In this document: piece after piece, positions 13,848 to 27,008 of the stretch | Numbering within the stretch: position 1 is the first letter of the stretch | Layout of the letters: every line of letters starts with the position of its first letter | Translations under genes and position numbers: made by a program | Notes under the pieces: generated by a model | What the model saw: only the letters and a program-made list of their open reading frames with translations | What the model was told of the DNA's origin: nothing | The model's database searches: none | Source: Leptospira stimsonii | GTDB taxonomy: Bacteria; Spirochaetota; Leptospiria; Leptospirales; Leptospiraceae | DNA: 64,000 nucleotides | Direction of reading: 5' to 3' | NCBI RefSeq assembly: GCF_003545875.1 | Contig: NZ_QHCS01000003.1 | Location: 247,003 to 311,002 of the forward strand

Positions 13848-15926
13848 TTAGTCCGTCTTAAATTTACCGATGAGTTGTCCGAGTTGTTCCGCTTGTCCGT
13901 GCATTTCCCCCGAGAAGGAAGTGAGGTCGTCCGCTCCGGCGGCGATTTCTTGGGTTCCATCGGAGATGCTTACGATTGTTTTTGTGATTTCATCGGTTGC
14001 GCGTTTTTGTTCTAGAACGGCCTCTTCGATTTGAAGACTGAATGTCATGAGCTCGTTCGCACTCTGAGAAATTTCTCTGGTATTCTCTTCCTGATTTTTG
14101 ACGGAAGAAAGAACGTTCTTTGCATAACGATCGAATTCTTCCACTTGTTCCCTGAGTTTACGAAGAATGGCGGAAGCTTCCGAAACCTTTGAATTTCCGT
14201 TTAATACGGCTGTGTTCGTTGAATCAACCAGCGCTCCGATTTCTTGAACGCTCGTGGAAGTCTGCGAAGCGAGTTTTCCAATTTCTTCCGCGACGACTGC
14301 GAACCCTTTTCCGGCTTCTCCCGCTCTGGCGGCTTCGATCGCGGCGTTCAAAGCGAGAAGATTCGTTTTTTCAGAAATCTCGGTGATGATGGAAAGAATC
14401 TCCGTGATTCGAGAAGCGCTTTCACCGATCGCTCCCATGGCGTTTGTGGAAGCGGCCATCGCACTTTCCCCGGTGATTCCCTGTTCTTTTGATTCTGCGG
14501 CTAAGCGAACCAGATCCTGCATCTCATTGTTGATGTTCGTAATTTGTTCCTTGAGTCGATCTACGTTTCCGTCGATTTCCTTCATACTGGAAACAGCTTG
14601 TTCCATCGACTTACCGACGTTTTGCGCGGACGCGGCCAATTCTTCGACGGCCGCCGAAGATTCTTCCGCCGCCGATGCTTGTGTCTGAGCGACGTCAGAA
14701 AAACTTCTCGAAGAATCCGCCATCTTTTGGGACGTGATTTTGAGTTTAGAAGCGGAGGCGCCGATCTCACGAACTACGCCGAGGAGATTTTCGCGCATCT
14801 GATTCATGGAAGTGAGAAGGGTTCCGATTTCATCTTCTCCGTCGCGTTCTTTTTCCGCGACGAGATTTCCTTTCGCAATTTCTTCGGAGAAGCCGATGGC
14901 TTTGAGAAGTCCGGACGTAATCAATTTTTGGAATATAAAATTCAGACTTAGTAGTACGATGATCAAAATCACAAGAGTGGAAAGAAAACCTCGAATCAAA
15001 ATTCCAACGATATCGTCGCGATAGATGGAATTCGGAATGCTGACCTGCATTACCCAGAATCTTTTTTCTTTTCCTATGTGAAACGGAAAGAGGTAATGAC
15101 TGTGACCGTCGGAGTTAAAAGTGAATTTTTTTCCTTCCTGACTTTTCATAAGGTAAGAATCGAGTTCTTCCTTTTTTGGGATCGGCTTTCCTACTAAACT
15201 TTTATCCAAACCGTTTACGGCGTAGATTCCTTTTGGGGAAATGAGGGCGACGTAACCTTGATTGCGAAACGGTCTTGTATCTCCGATGAGATTTTGTAAT
15301 TCTTCCAATTGATAGTCTAAGCCCGCGGCTCCATAATAATTTCCTTCCGTGCTGATCGGGACGACTAAGGAAATCATAAGAACGCGAATCTTTCCTTCCA
15401 CTTCGTAATAATAAGGATCCGTTACCAAAGGCGAATTCGATTTTTTCGGAATTTGATACCAGTCACCGTCTGGTCCGAGGTTGTCGTAGTTTTTCGTTGC
15501 TTCCAATACGATCTCTTCTTTTGTTTTCCCTCTGTGAAGATACGGAACGAATCTTCCCGTTGTGTCGTGCCCTTCCGTATTCTTAAATTGAGAATCCTTT
15601 CCGTCGAAACTGTTCGGTTCGTAAACGACCCAAGCACCGTAGTAGTTTTCATTTCGTTTTAGTATTTCTTTGAGAGCGACGATCACCTGATTTCTCGTCG
15701 GCGTCGCGTACATGAGCGGGAAACGAAAGCCACGGATAAGAGCCATCGTCGTGTCCAAGTGATCTTTTACTTCGAACGTCCAACGCTCCGCGGTGACGTT
15801 TGAGCTATTGATCACTTCCGTTTTTAAATTTTGATATGCGGTATAGGAATTGATTCCGGCGAGAACCATAAACCCGATAAAAAGGACGACAGAAAGATAA
15901 AGAGAAATGCGAAAACGAATGCTCAT
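13848..15926 (-). CDS. Methyl-accepting chemotaxis protein
   Basis: A 692-residue transmembrane chemoreceptor. TM1 is near residues 8-28; the periplasmic sensor (about 35-300) looks like a dCache domain, with YYGAWVVYEPNSFDGKD and YYGAAGLDYQLEEL. TM2 is near 310-330 and is followed by HAMP and a long coiled-coil signalling domain. The CheA/CheW-binding tip EKTNLLALNAAIEAARAGEA lies near 515-535. No C-terminal CheR-tethering pentapeptide is visible. The ligand is not predictable. It lies just upstream of the SurA-like gene on the same strand. Confidence 0.95.
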   Translation of the reverse strand: MSIRFRISLYLSVVLFIGFMVLAGINSYTAYQNLKTEVINSSNVTAERWTFEVKDHLDTTMALIRGFRFPLMYATPTRNQVIVALKEILKRNENYYGAWVVYEPNSFDGKDSQFKNTEGHDTTGRFVPYLHRGKTKEEIVLEATKNYDNLGPDGDWYQIPKKSNSPLVTDPYYYEVEGKIRVLMISLVVPISTEGNYYGAAGLDYQLEELQNLIGDTRPFRNQGYVALISPKGIYAVNGLDKSLVGKPIPKKEELDSYLMKSQEGKKFTFNSDGHSHYLFPFHIGKEKRFWVMQVSIPNSIYRDDIVGILIRGFLSTLVILIIVLLSLNFIFQKLITSGLLKAIGFSEEIAKGNLVAEKERDGEDEIGTLLTSMNQMRENLLGVVREIGASASKLKITSQKMADSSRSFSDVAQTQASAAEESSAAVEELAASAQNVGKSMEQAVSSMKEIDGNVDRLKEQITNINNEMQDLVRLAAESKEQGITGESAMAASTNAMGAIGESASRITEILSIITEISEKTNLLALNAAIEAARAGEAGKGFAVVAEEIGKLASQTSTSVQEIGALVDSTNTAVLNGNSKVSEASAILRKLREQVEEFDRYAKNVLSSVKNQEENTREISQSANELMTFSLQIEEAVLEQKRATDEITKTIVSISDGTQEIAAGADDLTSFSGEMHGQAEQLGQLIGKFKTD

Positions 15927-16147
15927 TGCAAACTCCGGAGTCGTTACTCGAGAAATGGGAAAGGGTAATTAAAAGAGAAAGGGACGAAAAGCTCGAGCAA
16001 AATATTGCCAAGTTATAAAAAAAATCATTCCTTCCGTTTACAGAGAGGGCAATCTTCTATGTCTCATTGATTTCTATGAGGAGAATCTAATAAACGAAAA
16101 AGTTTTTTTTCACCGAATCGTTGGGAGATTTCGGAAGAAAGGAAAAA

Positions 16148-16432
16148 CTAAGACTGACCCAAAAGGTAATACGCATCCGGTTCCGTACGATTCTTGTTCG
16201 GTCCATGCGAATTCTCAAAAAACGAGAAGGGAACGAATTTCGATCTCCAGTTTATCGTTATCGCGGTGATTGCAGAATCGAATTTTCGGAAACGAATCTT
16301 TCTTTGGGTTTCCTTTCCGAAACTTTTTGAATTTTTCTCTGCGATCCCTTTCAGCCACGAGATTTCCTTTCGCGGATCAACGTTGTCATTTTTCGGATCG
16401 GTTCTCTTGTGGTATTTTTTTCGTTCTTTCAT
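16148..16432 (-). CDS. Doubtful small ORF (94 aa)
   Basis: The product is basic at the N-terminus (MKERKKYHKRTDP) and ends EPDAYYLLGQS. It has no signal peptide, membrane segment or recognised motif. There is no clear ribosome-binding site and it stands alone in a long gap. The C-terminal third has plausible codon use, so it could be a remnant or a lineage-specific small protein. I cannot support a function. Confidence 0.22.
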   Translation of the reverse strand: MKERKKYHKRTDPKNDNVDPRKEISWLKGIAEKNSKSFGKETQRKIRFRKFDSAITAITINWRSKFVPFSFFENSHGPNKNRTEPDAYYLLGQS

Positions 16433-16760
16433 TCGGATATATTTTACGACGGACCTGCTCGAACGATTTTGCAGAGTTAGAGTTTGCAGATATGGAAACG
16501 TTTGCGTTGTAAGAATTGCTTCATTCCCACGGCGCTTCTTTTGCGAGCGAATTCGAGACGACGATCTTGGTATTTTCGCAAAGGCTTTGATTCAGGTTCT
16601 CCTGCGAACAGGAAACATTCTTGTGCGTAGAATTTTGATTTCGATCGCAGGTTCATCTTCGGCTAACAAGGCCCTGCGATGTTTCTGGTTTTTGTTTTCT
16701 TTCAGTAGACCGACGTTTTCTACTCTTGTGAAGAAAAAACGAGGGTTCTTAGGAAGAAAA

Positions 16761-16800
16761 ATGAAACAGAATATTCTTGATTTCGAATATTCTGTTTCAT
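16761..16800 (-). terminator. Rho-independent terminator of lysC
   Basis: ATGAAACAGAATATTC and GAATATTCTGTTTCAT form a perfect 16-bp stem with an 8-base loop, 40 bp past the lysC stop. In the lysC direction it is followed by TTTTCTTCC. The unusually long AT-rich stem is perfect, and its position fits transcription termination. Confidence 0.8.
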
Positions 16801-16839
16801 TGAACTCGGTGGAACTCGTACAAAGTATGCTTAAGAATC

Positions 16840-18057
<1,218 letters not shown>

Positions 18058-18084
18058 AACCTTGAGAGTCATATTTTTCTTTCG

Positions 18085-18115
<31 letters not shown>

Positions 18116-18237
18116 CCTCTGATTTTGGAAAGAGGGTTTCGTTCTCAGGGAACGGTTCAAAACTGACGAAAGGTTTACCGATATCTGGGAAGAACGAGTT
18201 CCTAAAAATTTCCCATTCTACGTTCAAAGAAGAAAAC

Positions 18238-20034
<1,797 letters not shown>

Positions 20035-20219
20035 TAAGAATGAAGAATCGAAATAGCAGTCGGTTTCTACGTCGGGCACAAAAGAGGCGAATTTTTAGGA
20101 ACTCTTACGGAAGAATTTTTGTAAATCCTGTTCTTAAGCGGCTTTCGGTTCTATTTCCAGTAGAATGAAGAGGATTCCATTTTTCGGGAATTCGAATCCT
20201 CCTTTCGAAGGTGATTTTT

Positions 20220-20607
20220 GGGGAGTTCCCGCATTTGTTTTCAGTAAAAATCAATTCATAGGAGTTCCTACATTTTCCTTTTGGAGAATTCCTATGGAAT
20301 CAGTTCCCTTTTCGAGGAGAGTTCGGAAAGTTCTACTTTTGAAAATTCAATTTGATTGATGGAATGCCGAAATGGGGAGTTCCCGCATTTATTTTCAGTA
20401 AAAATCAATTCGTAGGAGTTCCTACATTTTCCTTTTGGAGAATTCCTATGGAATCAGTTCCCTTTTCGAGGAGAGTTCGGAAAGTTCTACTTTTGAAAAT
20501 TCAAATTGATTGATGGAACGCCGAAATGGGGAGTTCCCGCATTTATTTTCAGTAAAAATCAATTCATAGGAGTTCCTACATTTTCCTTTTAGAGAATTCC
20601 TAAATCA
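20220..20607. repeat. Tandem repeat, 154-bp unit, about 2.5 copies
   Basis: Units begin with GGGGAGTTCCCGCATTT at 20220, 20374 and 20528, exactly 154 bp apart, and differ by only a few bases. Each unit contains two GGAGTTCC-type palindromes and the block TTCCTTTTGGAGAATTCC. The third copy breaks off near 20607, just short of the downstream gene. The rest of the gap 20035-20219 shows one more related motif (TTAGGAACTCTTACGG near 20096) and no supported gene. Confidence 0.95.
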
Positions 20608-20626
20608 GTCCGGTCTTCTGAAGATT

Positions 20627-21115
20627 TCAAGCAGAACGTTTCTTCAAAAGATCCGATTTCTTACGCACATAAATCGTCTTATCCACCTTCGCAACTACGT
20701 CACCATTCTTCTCTTGAATCAGAATATTGAGATGAAAATGCGTCTTCTTTCTTTCCTCGCATTCTCCCTGAATCTTGTTCAAAATCTCCGACCCGATTTT
20801 AAAATCCGCGAAAACGTCTTGCGAAGTCGCCTTAACGTATTCGATCGAGCCGTTGATATCCCAGAGAATGTAATTCTCCCCCAAATTTTCTTTGAGCATA
20901 AGAAGTGGAATCGGGTCGACGAAGGCATAGAGCGCACCGCCGAAGTGGGTCCCCATCAGTCCTCTTGTATTTCGATTGAAAGGAAGTTTCACTTTCATCT
21001 CTCTGAGATCTTCCGATAATTGAAGAATTCTACCGCCGCATCTCCAGTAGACCGGGCATTTTAAAAACATCTTCCATTGGAAGAATTTAGTTTTCCAAAA
21101 AGAATTATTGTTCAT
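20627..21115 (-). CDS. DUF4442 hotdog-fold protein
   Basis: A 162-residue soluble protein. The central HFGGALYAFVDPIPLLML segment resembles the 'hfGgalfamaD' core of hotdog-fold thioesterase-like proteins of the DUF4442 group. A beta-rich C-terminal half follows (THFHLNILIQEKNGDVVAKVD). Hydrolysis of an acyl-CoA is plausible but unproven. AGGAC lies about 8 bp before the ATG. Upstream is a TTGACA box embedded in a long imperfect palindrome (21132-21167), suggesting control by a repressor, perhaps of the TetR/fatty-acid type. The 3' end meets the tandem repeat. Confidence 0.78.
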   Translation of the reverse strand: MNNNSFWKTKFFQWKMFLKCPVYWRCGGRILQLSEDLREMKVKLPFNRNTRGLMGTHFGGALYAFVDPIPLLMLKENLGENYILWDINGSIEYVKATSQDVFADFKIGSEILNKIQGECEERKKTHFHLNILIQEKNGDVVAKVDKTIYVRKKSDLLKKRSA

Positions 21116-21131
21116 TCTGATTGTCCTATTC

Positions 21132-21167
21132 GTTTGATGTAAAATTATTAATAGTTTTATGTCAAAC
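21132..21167 (-). promoter_or_regulatory. Imperfect palindrome over the promoter of the DUF4442 gene
   Basis: GTTTGA-TG-TAAAA (21132-21144) and TTTTA-TG-TCAAAC (21155-21167) are inverted repeats with only the two central arm bases mismatched, around a 10-bp spacer. On the minus strand it contains TTGACA (21165-21160), which with TTACAT 17 bp on could form a promoter. The rest of the gap to 21581 shows no gene or strong structure. Confidence 0.5.
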
Positions 21168-21581
21168 TAAATATGAATCCTTTTGAAAGATTTTGAGAGT
21201 TCAAAAAGAAGAATCCATTGAAATCGCATCGAGGAAAGAATCCGTCTTTGTCATGAAAAAAAGGAAATGATTCATTTGGTCCGACAAATCATCTCGCCTA
21301 TAAAATGTTCTGGACAATAATTTTCGATTTTACTTCGAGAGCATCAGTGTATTCCTTTTTCTCGAGATTTAGGATCGGAATTCCGGATCGATTCGGAATT
21401 TACGAGGAATTGAATTTCTTCAGGACACGATCGATTCTCCGAAATCAAAATTCGTTTTTGTATTTCTCGTAAATTCTTCCCTCCTGGCAGGTTTTTTTAT
21501 AAACCGCGGATTTGATTTTGAAGACGAATTATGGATTGAAAAACAAGTCCCCATTTGTTTTTTGAAGTTTCCGGTAGAGAA

Positions 21582-24407
21582 ATGAAAGAAATTGCTGATT
21601 ATGATTCGAACGTTCGATTTTTTTCTTTTTCAAAGGGAATAGATACGGTAAAGAGCGAGATCCGTCGTTTCGGATTTTTTGCCAACGGAAGTAGAAATCA
21701 AAAACTCGGCACATGGATCCTTCTACTCGGATTCTCCGTAAATCCCCTCCTTGCCGAAAAAGCTTTGCAAGTGGAAGTCGTAATCACGGAAGAATCGGGA
21801 AACAACGCAGTCGCAAACACTCCGGTAGTATTTCAGGAAATTGGAAAGTATCTGATCACGAACGGGGACGGCGCCGTAAAGGCTTCCTTTCCCGCTCCTG
21901 GAACTTATAATCTTAGAATCATGACATCCGAGCGCGTATTCAAAAAGAGCATAACGGTCGAATACGACGGCCAGAAAAAATTCCTCTTTATACGCAAACC
22001 AGTAGCCGGTGAAATCAACGTAATCGGTGACAAGGACCTGGAATCGCTTTCCAGATATACGTTGCAACAAGAGGAGATCCGAAGGCTTCCGGGAGCTCAG
22101 AACGACGCACTCAAAGCGATTCAAACTCTTCCGGGGATCGTCGCGGTTCCTCCGATCGGACTTTCTTCCTCTTCGTTTAATAATCTTGTAAATAGCGTTG
22201 GAAACTCGAATCCTTATTCGAATAGCGAGCGAGGTTTTTTGGTGATGAGAGGGGGAGGGGCGCTTGCGAACGGTTATTATCTCGACGGTTTCCCTATGTC
22301 TTATCCGTATCACCTCGGAGATCAATCCTCCGTACTAAATAATAATATCATAAAGTCGTTTAACATTTATTCGGGGGCTTTTCCGGTTCAATACGGCTTT
22401 GCCACCGGCGGTATCATCGACATTCGCAGTCCGGACGCAGTCGCAAAAACGTTTTCTGTCGTAAACTTGAACACCTTTCTTTCGGACGTCTATCATCAGA
22501 ACAAGATCACGGAAAATCTTTTCGCAATCGTTTCCGCTCGGAAATCCTATCCGAACGTAGCTCTTTTAAAACTCTATCCGGACGGAATTCCTCCCGACGC
22601 AAAGTATGCGGATTACGAGGACTATCAGGCAAAATTTAATTGGAAACCGGGAAACAATCATACGTTAAACGTTCTTCTTTTCGGCGCGAAAGATAAGCAG
22701 AAATATACGAAAGCTCAGGACGATTTTGAAAACAGTAAGAAGGAATTTCTCGGGCTTTCCACTCTTCAAGAGGCGGCCTCGGGGCGTCCGCCCGTGGGAT
22801 TGGAAAGATTGTTTCGAACTTCCGGGTTTCGATATTCATACAACAATAAATCTTGGTTTGAAACTTCGTTATCGATTTCCAATAATTATTTTCGGGAAAA
22901 TTTCGAAGTGGATTTTAAAAATCCTCTTACCGCAGAACAAATCTTCGGACTTTCCAATGTAACTACGCAGAACATTAATTTTGTGGAGAATAATACTCGA
23001 ATCACTCTTCTTGAAAGACATCTAACGTTTCGATTCGGAGGACAACTTCGCGAAAAGACGATTCAACTTCAGGGAGAGGATATTAAATCGTCTAACGCGA
23101 CGTTTTTGGATTTTTTCAACAGCCTTTTGGATTCTAATCGTCAGTTTCGTGCCCTCATCGAAGGAGATCAGATTCATACAAGAGAGATCGCAGGTTTCGC
23201 GGAGTTGGAATTTAAGATCGGAGGCTTTAGCGTTCTTCCGGGTTATCGTCACGACTATTACGATAAGGTTCATGAAAAAAGGGACGCCTTTCGAGGGCGG
23301 GCGGAATACGAAATTCTTAAAACTGGAACGAAATTTTTAGCGGGAACTGGGGAACACTACAACGCTCCTCTTCAGATCGAACAATTCTCCTCTCGTTCCG
23401 GAAATCCGAATTTGAAAATGGAGCATTCCATCCATTCTTCGATCGGAATCGAACAAAGGGTTACGTCCGATTATCTGATCAAGGTAGAAGGATTTCATAA
23501 CCAGTATTCCAATCTTGTGACACCGGATTCTTACATCCAAGATCCTTATCAACCTAACAACGAAAAACGAGATATAGTAAATCATCCGGACGACGTTAAT
23601 AAAAATCCACTGATCGTAAGAAATATGAACTATTCGAACTCGAGGGACGGATTCTCACGTGGTGTGGAAATTTTTCTGAAGGCAAATCAAGGTTCTCATC
23701 GAAGATTTTTCGGTTGGATCTCTTATACAAACTCGATTTCAAAAAGAAACAATCATCAGCCCCAACTCACGGACGACGAAGAACGTGATAGAACTAAGAA
23801 CAACAGAAATCGCAAACTTCAATACCAACTTCACGAAGGTGGTAATTATCTCAACTACTACGACGACGGTAAATTCGAACTTTTGGTGGATAACGATAAA
23901 CTTCTTTTATACGATTATGATAGAACTCATATTTTGAACATCGTTGTGGCTTGGAAGATCGGTCAAGACTGGCAGATCGGAAGCAAATACACGTATATTA
24001 CGAACGTTCCGATCACTCCCATCGTCGGATCGGACAAGGCCGCGGCGATCGCTTCCACCGGAATCAATCTCTACACTCCCAAATATTCGGAATATTACAA
24101 CTCGGGAAGATGGCCCGATTTTCATCAACTAGACATACGAATCGATCGATTTATGAATTATCAGTGGGGATACGTGAATACCTATTTGGAATTTATTAAT
24201 TTTTTCGGGAATCGAAATCAGATCAGTGAAACTTATAATAATTTCAGTCCGTATTCCCGAAATTCTTCAACAAGTCCTTTGACTGGGATCACGACCCCGA
24301 GTAATCCCTCTCCGATCTACAACTCGAATTACATAGAATCGACTGCTTTCGGAGGAAAAGTGAAATACTATCCTCTGATCAGCATCGGAATACAAATCAA
24401 ATTCTAA
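21582..24407 (+). CDS. TonB-dependent outer-membrane receptor
   Basis: A 941-residue receptor from the ATG at 21582, which has GGTAGAGAA before it; an in-frame TTG nine codons upstream is less likely. A hydrophobic export signal (LGTWILLLGFSVNPLLA) lies unusually far in, after about 40 residues. A carboxypeptidase-regulatory-like domain (VEVVITEESGNNAV...RIMTSERVFKK) follows, then the plug (LPGIVAVPP, MRGGGALANGYYLDGF, GAFPVQYGFATGGIIDI) and a large beta-barrel ending in aromatic phenylalanine (IQIKF). Substrate unknown; such receptors import siderophores, haem or vitamins with TonB energy. It stands alone, with no TonB/ExbBD neighbours. Confidence 0.92.
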   Translation: MKEIADYDSNVRFFSFSKGIDTVKSEIRRFGFFANGSRNQKLGTWILLLGFSVNPLLAEKALQVEVVITEESGNNAVANTPVVFQEIGKYLITNGDGAVKASFPAPGTYNLRIMTSERVFKKSITVEYDGQKKFLFIRKPVAGEINVIGDKDLESLSRYTLQQEEIRRLPGAQNDALKAIQTLPGIVAVPPIGLSSSSFNNLVNSVGNSNPYSNSERGFLVMRGGGALANGYYLDGFPMSYPYHLGDQSSVLNNNIIKSFNIYSGAFPVQYGFATGGIIDIRSPDAVAKTFSVVNLNTFLSDVYHQNKITENLFAIVSARKSYPNVALLKLYPDGIPPDAKYADYEDYQAKFNWKPGNNHTLNVLLFGAKDKQKYTKAQDDFENSKKEFLGLSTLQEAASGRPPVGLERLFRTSGFRYSYNNKSWFETSLSISNNYFRENFEVDFKNPLTAEQIFGLSNVTTQNINFVENNTRITLLERHLTFRFGGQLREKTIQLQGEDIKSSNATFLDFFNSLLDSNRQFRALIEGDQIHTREIAGFAELEFKIGGFSVLPGYRHDYYDKVHEKRDAFRGRAEYEILKTGTKFLAGTGEHYNAPLQIEQFSSRSGNPNLKMEHSIHSSIGIEQRVTSDYLIKVEGFHNQYSNLVTPDSYIQDPYQPNNEKRDIVNHPDDVNKNPLIVRNMNYSNSRDGFSRGVEIFLKANQGSHRRFFGWISYTNSISKRNNHQPQLTDDEERDRTKNNRNRKLQYQLHEGGNYLNYYDDGKFELLVDNDKLLLYDYDRTHILNIVVAWKIGQDWQIGSKYTYITNVPITPIVGSDKAAAIASTGINLYTPKYSEYYNSGRWPDFHQLDIRIDRFMNYQWGYVNTYLEFINFFGNRNQISETYNNFSPYSRNSSTSPLTGITTPSNPSPIYNSNYIESTAFGGKVKYYPLISIGIQIKF

Positions 24408-24520
24408 TTTCCGAAAACTACAAAATTCCGGTTTGGAAAAAAGAAAGAATCGGTTCTTTATTCATTTTCAATTTTTAGAATATTCAAAAATTTAAATATA
24501 TTGGAAGCGCTCGATTTCGA

Positions 24521-25132
24521 TCACCATGTAGCGGAGAAGGCTCCTCGAAGATCCCCGAGCTTGTAACCGGTCGCCTGATCGTTTGGATAAAGTTCGGCGA
24601 TCTTTTTCGCAACGCCCGGGGATATGTCCTTCGGACCGCCGTGACACTTGAGGCAGGTTGGATTCTCCAAGACGATCGGTTTAAGAATTTTGATTCCCGA
24701 AGGCTCGCTCAGAATTACCGTATAAGGCGGCATTCCTGTCTGAATCGCTTCCGCCCATTCTTTAAAAATGCGGGCTTCCCATTCTTCCGGTTTGTGATTT
24801 GGGTTTCTTGGTTTTTCGGAAACTCTTCTGATTTTGATCGCTGGGAATTCTTGTTTGATTTCTTCTTCTTTTTGAGGAGAAATCGTTTTGCAAACTTCGA
24901 GTGCGGCTACAACTCCTTGTTTCTGAATCGCAGTCTGCAGATTTTTTTGCAGATCTACTTGAAAGTCGCCTATGAGTTTGAGAAGAATTTCCTTTTTCTC
25001 TTGGTTCTGGCCGCGATCGCAGACGATAAAGAATTGCACAAAGAGAAAGAATGCAAGAGCTCTTGCGAGAAGATTTTTTCCGATGAGAAATTGCCGAAGA
25101 TTCTTTTTAGAATCCGTTGAAAATGTGTCCAT
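24521..25132 (-). CDS. Lipoprotein-like protein with a Tll0287/DUF3365-type haem domain
   Basis: A 203-residue exported protein. A hydrophobic segment ending FFIVC (C38) could be a spirochaetal lipobox. The mature part matches the DUF3365/Tll0287-like pattern: ACEVCK-like AALEVCKTISPQKEEE, RRVSEKPRNPNHKPEEWE, and C-terminal CLKCHG at 160-165, a c-type haem attachment motif. Such domains are found as periplasmic redox or signalling sensors. The C-terminus LGDLRGAFSATW is typical of the family. It is convergent with the TonB receptor. Confidence 0.82.
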   Translation of the reverse strand: MDTFSTDSKKNLRQFLIGKNLLARALAFFLFVQFFIVCDRGQNQEKKEILLKLIGDFQVDLQKNLQTAIQKQGVVAALEVCKTISPQKEEEIKQEFPAIKIRRVSEKPRNPNHKPEEWEARIFKEWAEAIQTGMPPYTVILSEPSGIKILKPIVLENPTCLKCHGGPKDISPGVAKKIAELYPNDQATGYKLGDLRGAFSATW

Positions 25133-25310
25133 TTGTCGATTCTAAGGAGAGGAACCGTTCCCGAAAAGAATTTTCCCTTTTCTTTGCAAGCGAATCCGTT
25201 TCTGAAAAGGATGGACAGAATGTCTTTTTTTTGATTTCTGGAAAGTATCATCCTGAATCAAACTCGTTTGATTCCAGTCATCAAAAAGCAAATCTTAGGG
25301 GATACGAAAG

Positions 25311-26061
<751 letters not shown>

Positions 26062-26079
26062 TTCTTTGCTCCATTCTAA

Positions 26080-26118
26080 GATTCTTCTTTCCCTGATCGT
26101 TTCGGGAAAAGAAGAATC
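26080..26118 (+). terminator. Hairpin between yebC and ruvC
   Basis: GATTCTTCTTTCCC and GGGAAAAGAAGAATC form a 14-bp stem with one bulged base and a loop of about 10 bases. CCTTTTT follows shortly after. This looks like an attenuating or full terminator after yebC, with ruvC starting 45 bp further on. Confidence 0.55.
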
Positions 26119-26163
26119 GAAATCCTTTTTCAAAACGATCCAGCCTTTTTCGGAAAATACAAA

Positions 26164-26658
26164 GTGAGAATCATAGGAATCGATCCCGGCTCGCATAGAG
26201 CCGGTTATGCGGTCTTGGAGAAGGCATCCTCTCAAATTCGGATTCTAACGTATGGAACCGTCGAAATTCCTCCAAGAACGCCGAGTCCGGAGAATCTTCT
26301 TCTCTTAAAAAAAGGACTCATCGAAGTATTGGAAGAATTCAGTCCGACGATCGCTTCCGTCGAAGAAATGTTCTTCGCTAAGAATAAAAAGACGGCTTCC
26401 CGTGTTTTCGAGTCGAGAGGCGTTCTTCTAATCACATTAGCAGAAAAGAATATTCAAATTTTAGAACCTACCGTTTCTCAGATCAAAAAAGGGACGACCG
26501 GAAGCGGAACCGCAGATAAAAAACAAGTTCGCCATGCGCTCAAACTTCTTTTGAACATCGATCTTTTAAAAGGTCACGATGATTCTTGGGACGCGGTCGC
26601 CGCCGCATATGTGGGACTTTCCATGAGTTCGAGTCCGTTGTTGAAAATTTTGAGATAG
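26164..26658 (+). CDS. ruvC: Holliday junction resolvase RuvC
   Basis: A 164-residue endonuclease that cuts Holliday junctions in recombination, acting with RuvAB. Catalytic acidic residues are present: D7 in IIGIDPGS, E67 in ASVEEMFF, and D140/D143 in HDDSWDAVAAA. The G-T-G-T-A-D-K-K-Q-V segment (GSGTADKKQVRHAL) is the family DNA-binding region. The start is GTG at 26164, giving the standard N-terminus. The length is normal. ruvA and ruvB are not in the window. Confidence 0.95.
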   Translation: MRIIGIDPGSHRAGYAVLEKASSQIRILTYGTVEIPPRTPSPENLLLLKKGLIEVLEEFSPTIASVEEMFFAKNKKTASRVFESRGVLLITLAEKNIQILEPTVSQIKKGTTGSGTADKKQVRHALKLLLNIDLLKGHDDSWDAVAAAYVGLSMSSSPLLKILR

Positions 26659-26760
26659 AAAAACGAAAGTTTTCTGTCTGCCTTCGATTTTGTAGGAGTT
26701 CCTACGATAGATTATTTATTGTTTACGAAATTGTAATTTTGTGATAGAGAGAATTTTTCC

Positions 26761-26854
26761 GAGTTTTCCCACCACCGAAACTCAATGATTCGCTCCCTAT
26801 GAGTCGCTCATCAACCCCTCCACCCAAGATCAGGGTGGGGCGCGCGACTTTTAC
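26761..26854 (+). repeat. Dispersed intergenic repeat, copy 2
   Basis: This matches 9420-9513 and 32300-32393 over 94 bp with few differences. It lies in the 350-bp gap between the convergent ruvC and rhodanese genes. The gap also contains TGTAGGAGTTCCTACG at 26691-26706, a palindromic GTAGGA/TCCTAC motif. No gene is supported here; a minus-strand ORF simply reads through the repeat. Confidence 0.85.
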
Positions 26855-27008
26855 AGTAAAACTGTCGTATCTCCGACAATCGGCCTTGGTTTCAAAAGGA
26901 TAGAGATTGTCGATCTTCGCGCAGATGGATCGCACTTCGAAATAGAAACTAAAGAACCGAATCGAAAAAAACCACAAGAGTCTACGAAACGTTCAGCGGC
27001 ATCTTACA

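Larger units (their letters stand above)
15927..16839. other. Long intergenic region between lysC and the chemoreceptor gene
   Basis: About 900 bp without a convincing gene. It contains the lysC terminator (16761-16800), a 94-codon minus-strand ORF (16148-16432, listed separately) and a 59-codon minus-strand ORF (16477-16656) with an Arg/Lys/Phe-rich product lacking a recognisable motif. A plus-strand ORF from 16194 runs into lysC antisense and is discounted. The region may be a decayed gene or hold a non-coding element; I see no RNA family signature. Confidence 0.4.

Noticed and set aside
20220..20607. Possible CRISPR array
   Set aside because: The 154-bp unit is repeated head to tail with no unique spacers between short repeats, and no cas gene is present.
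21723..22325. Minus-strand ORF of 200 codons
   Set aside because: It is antisense to the plug domain of the TonB-dependent receptor, and its product is Arg/Ser-rich without any domain.
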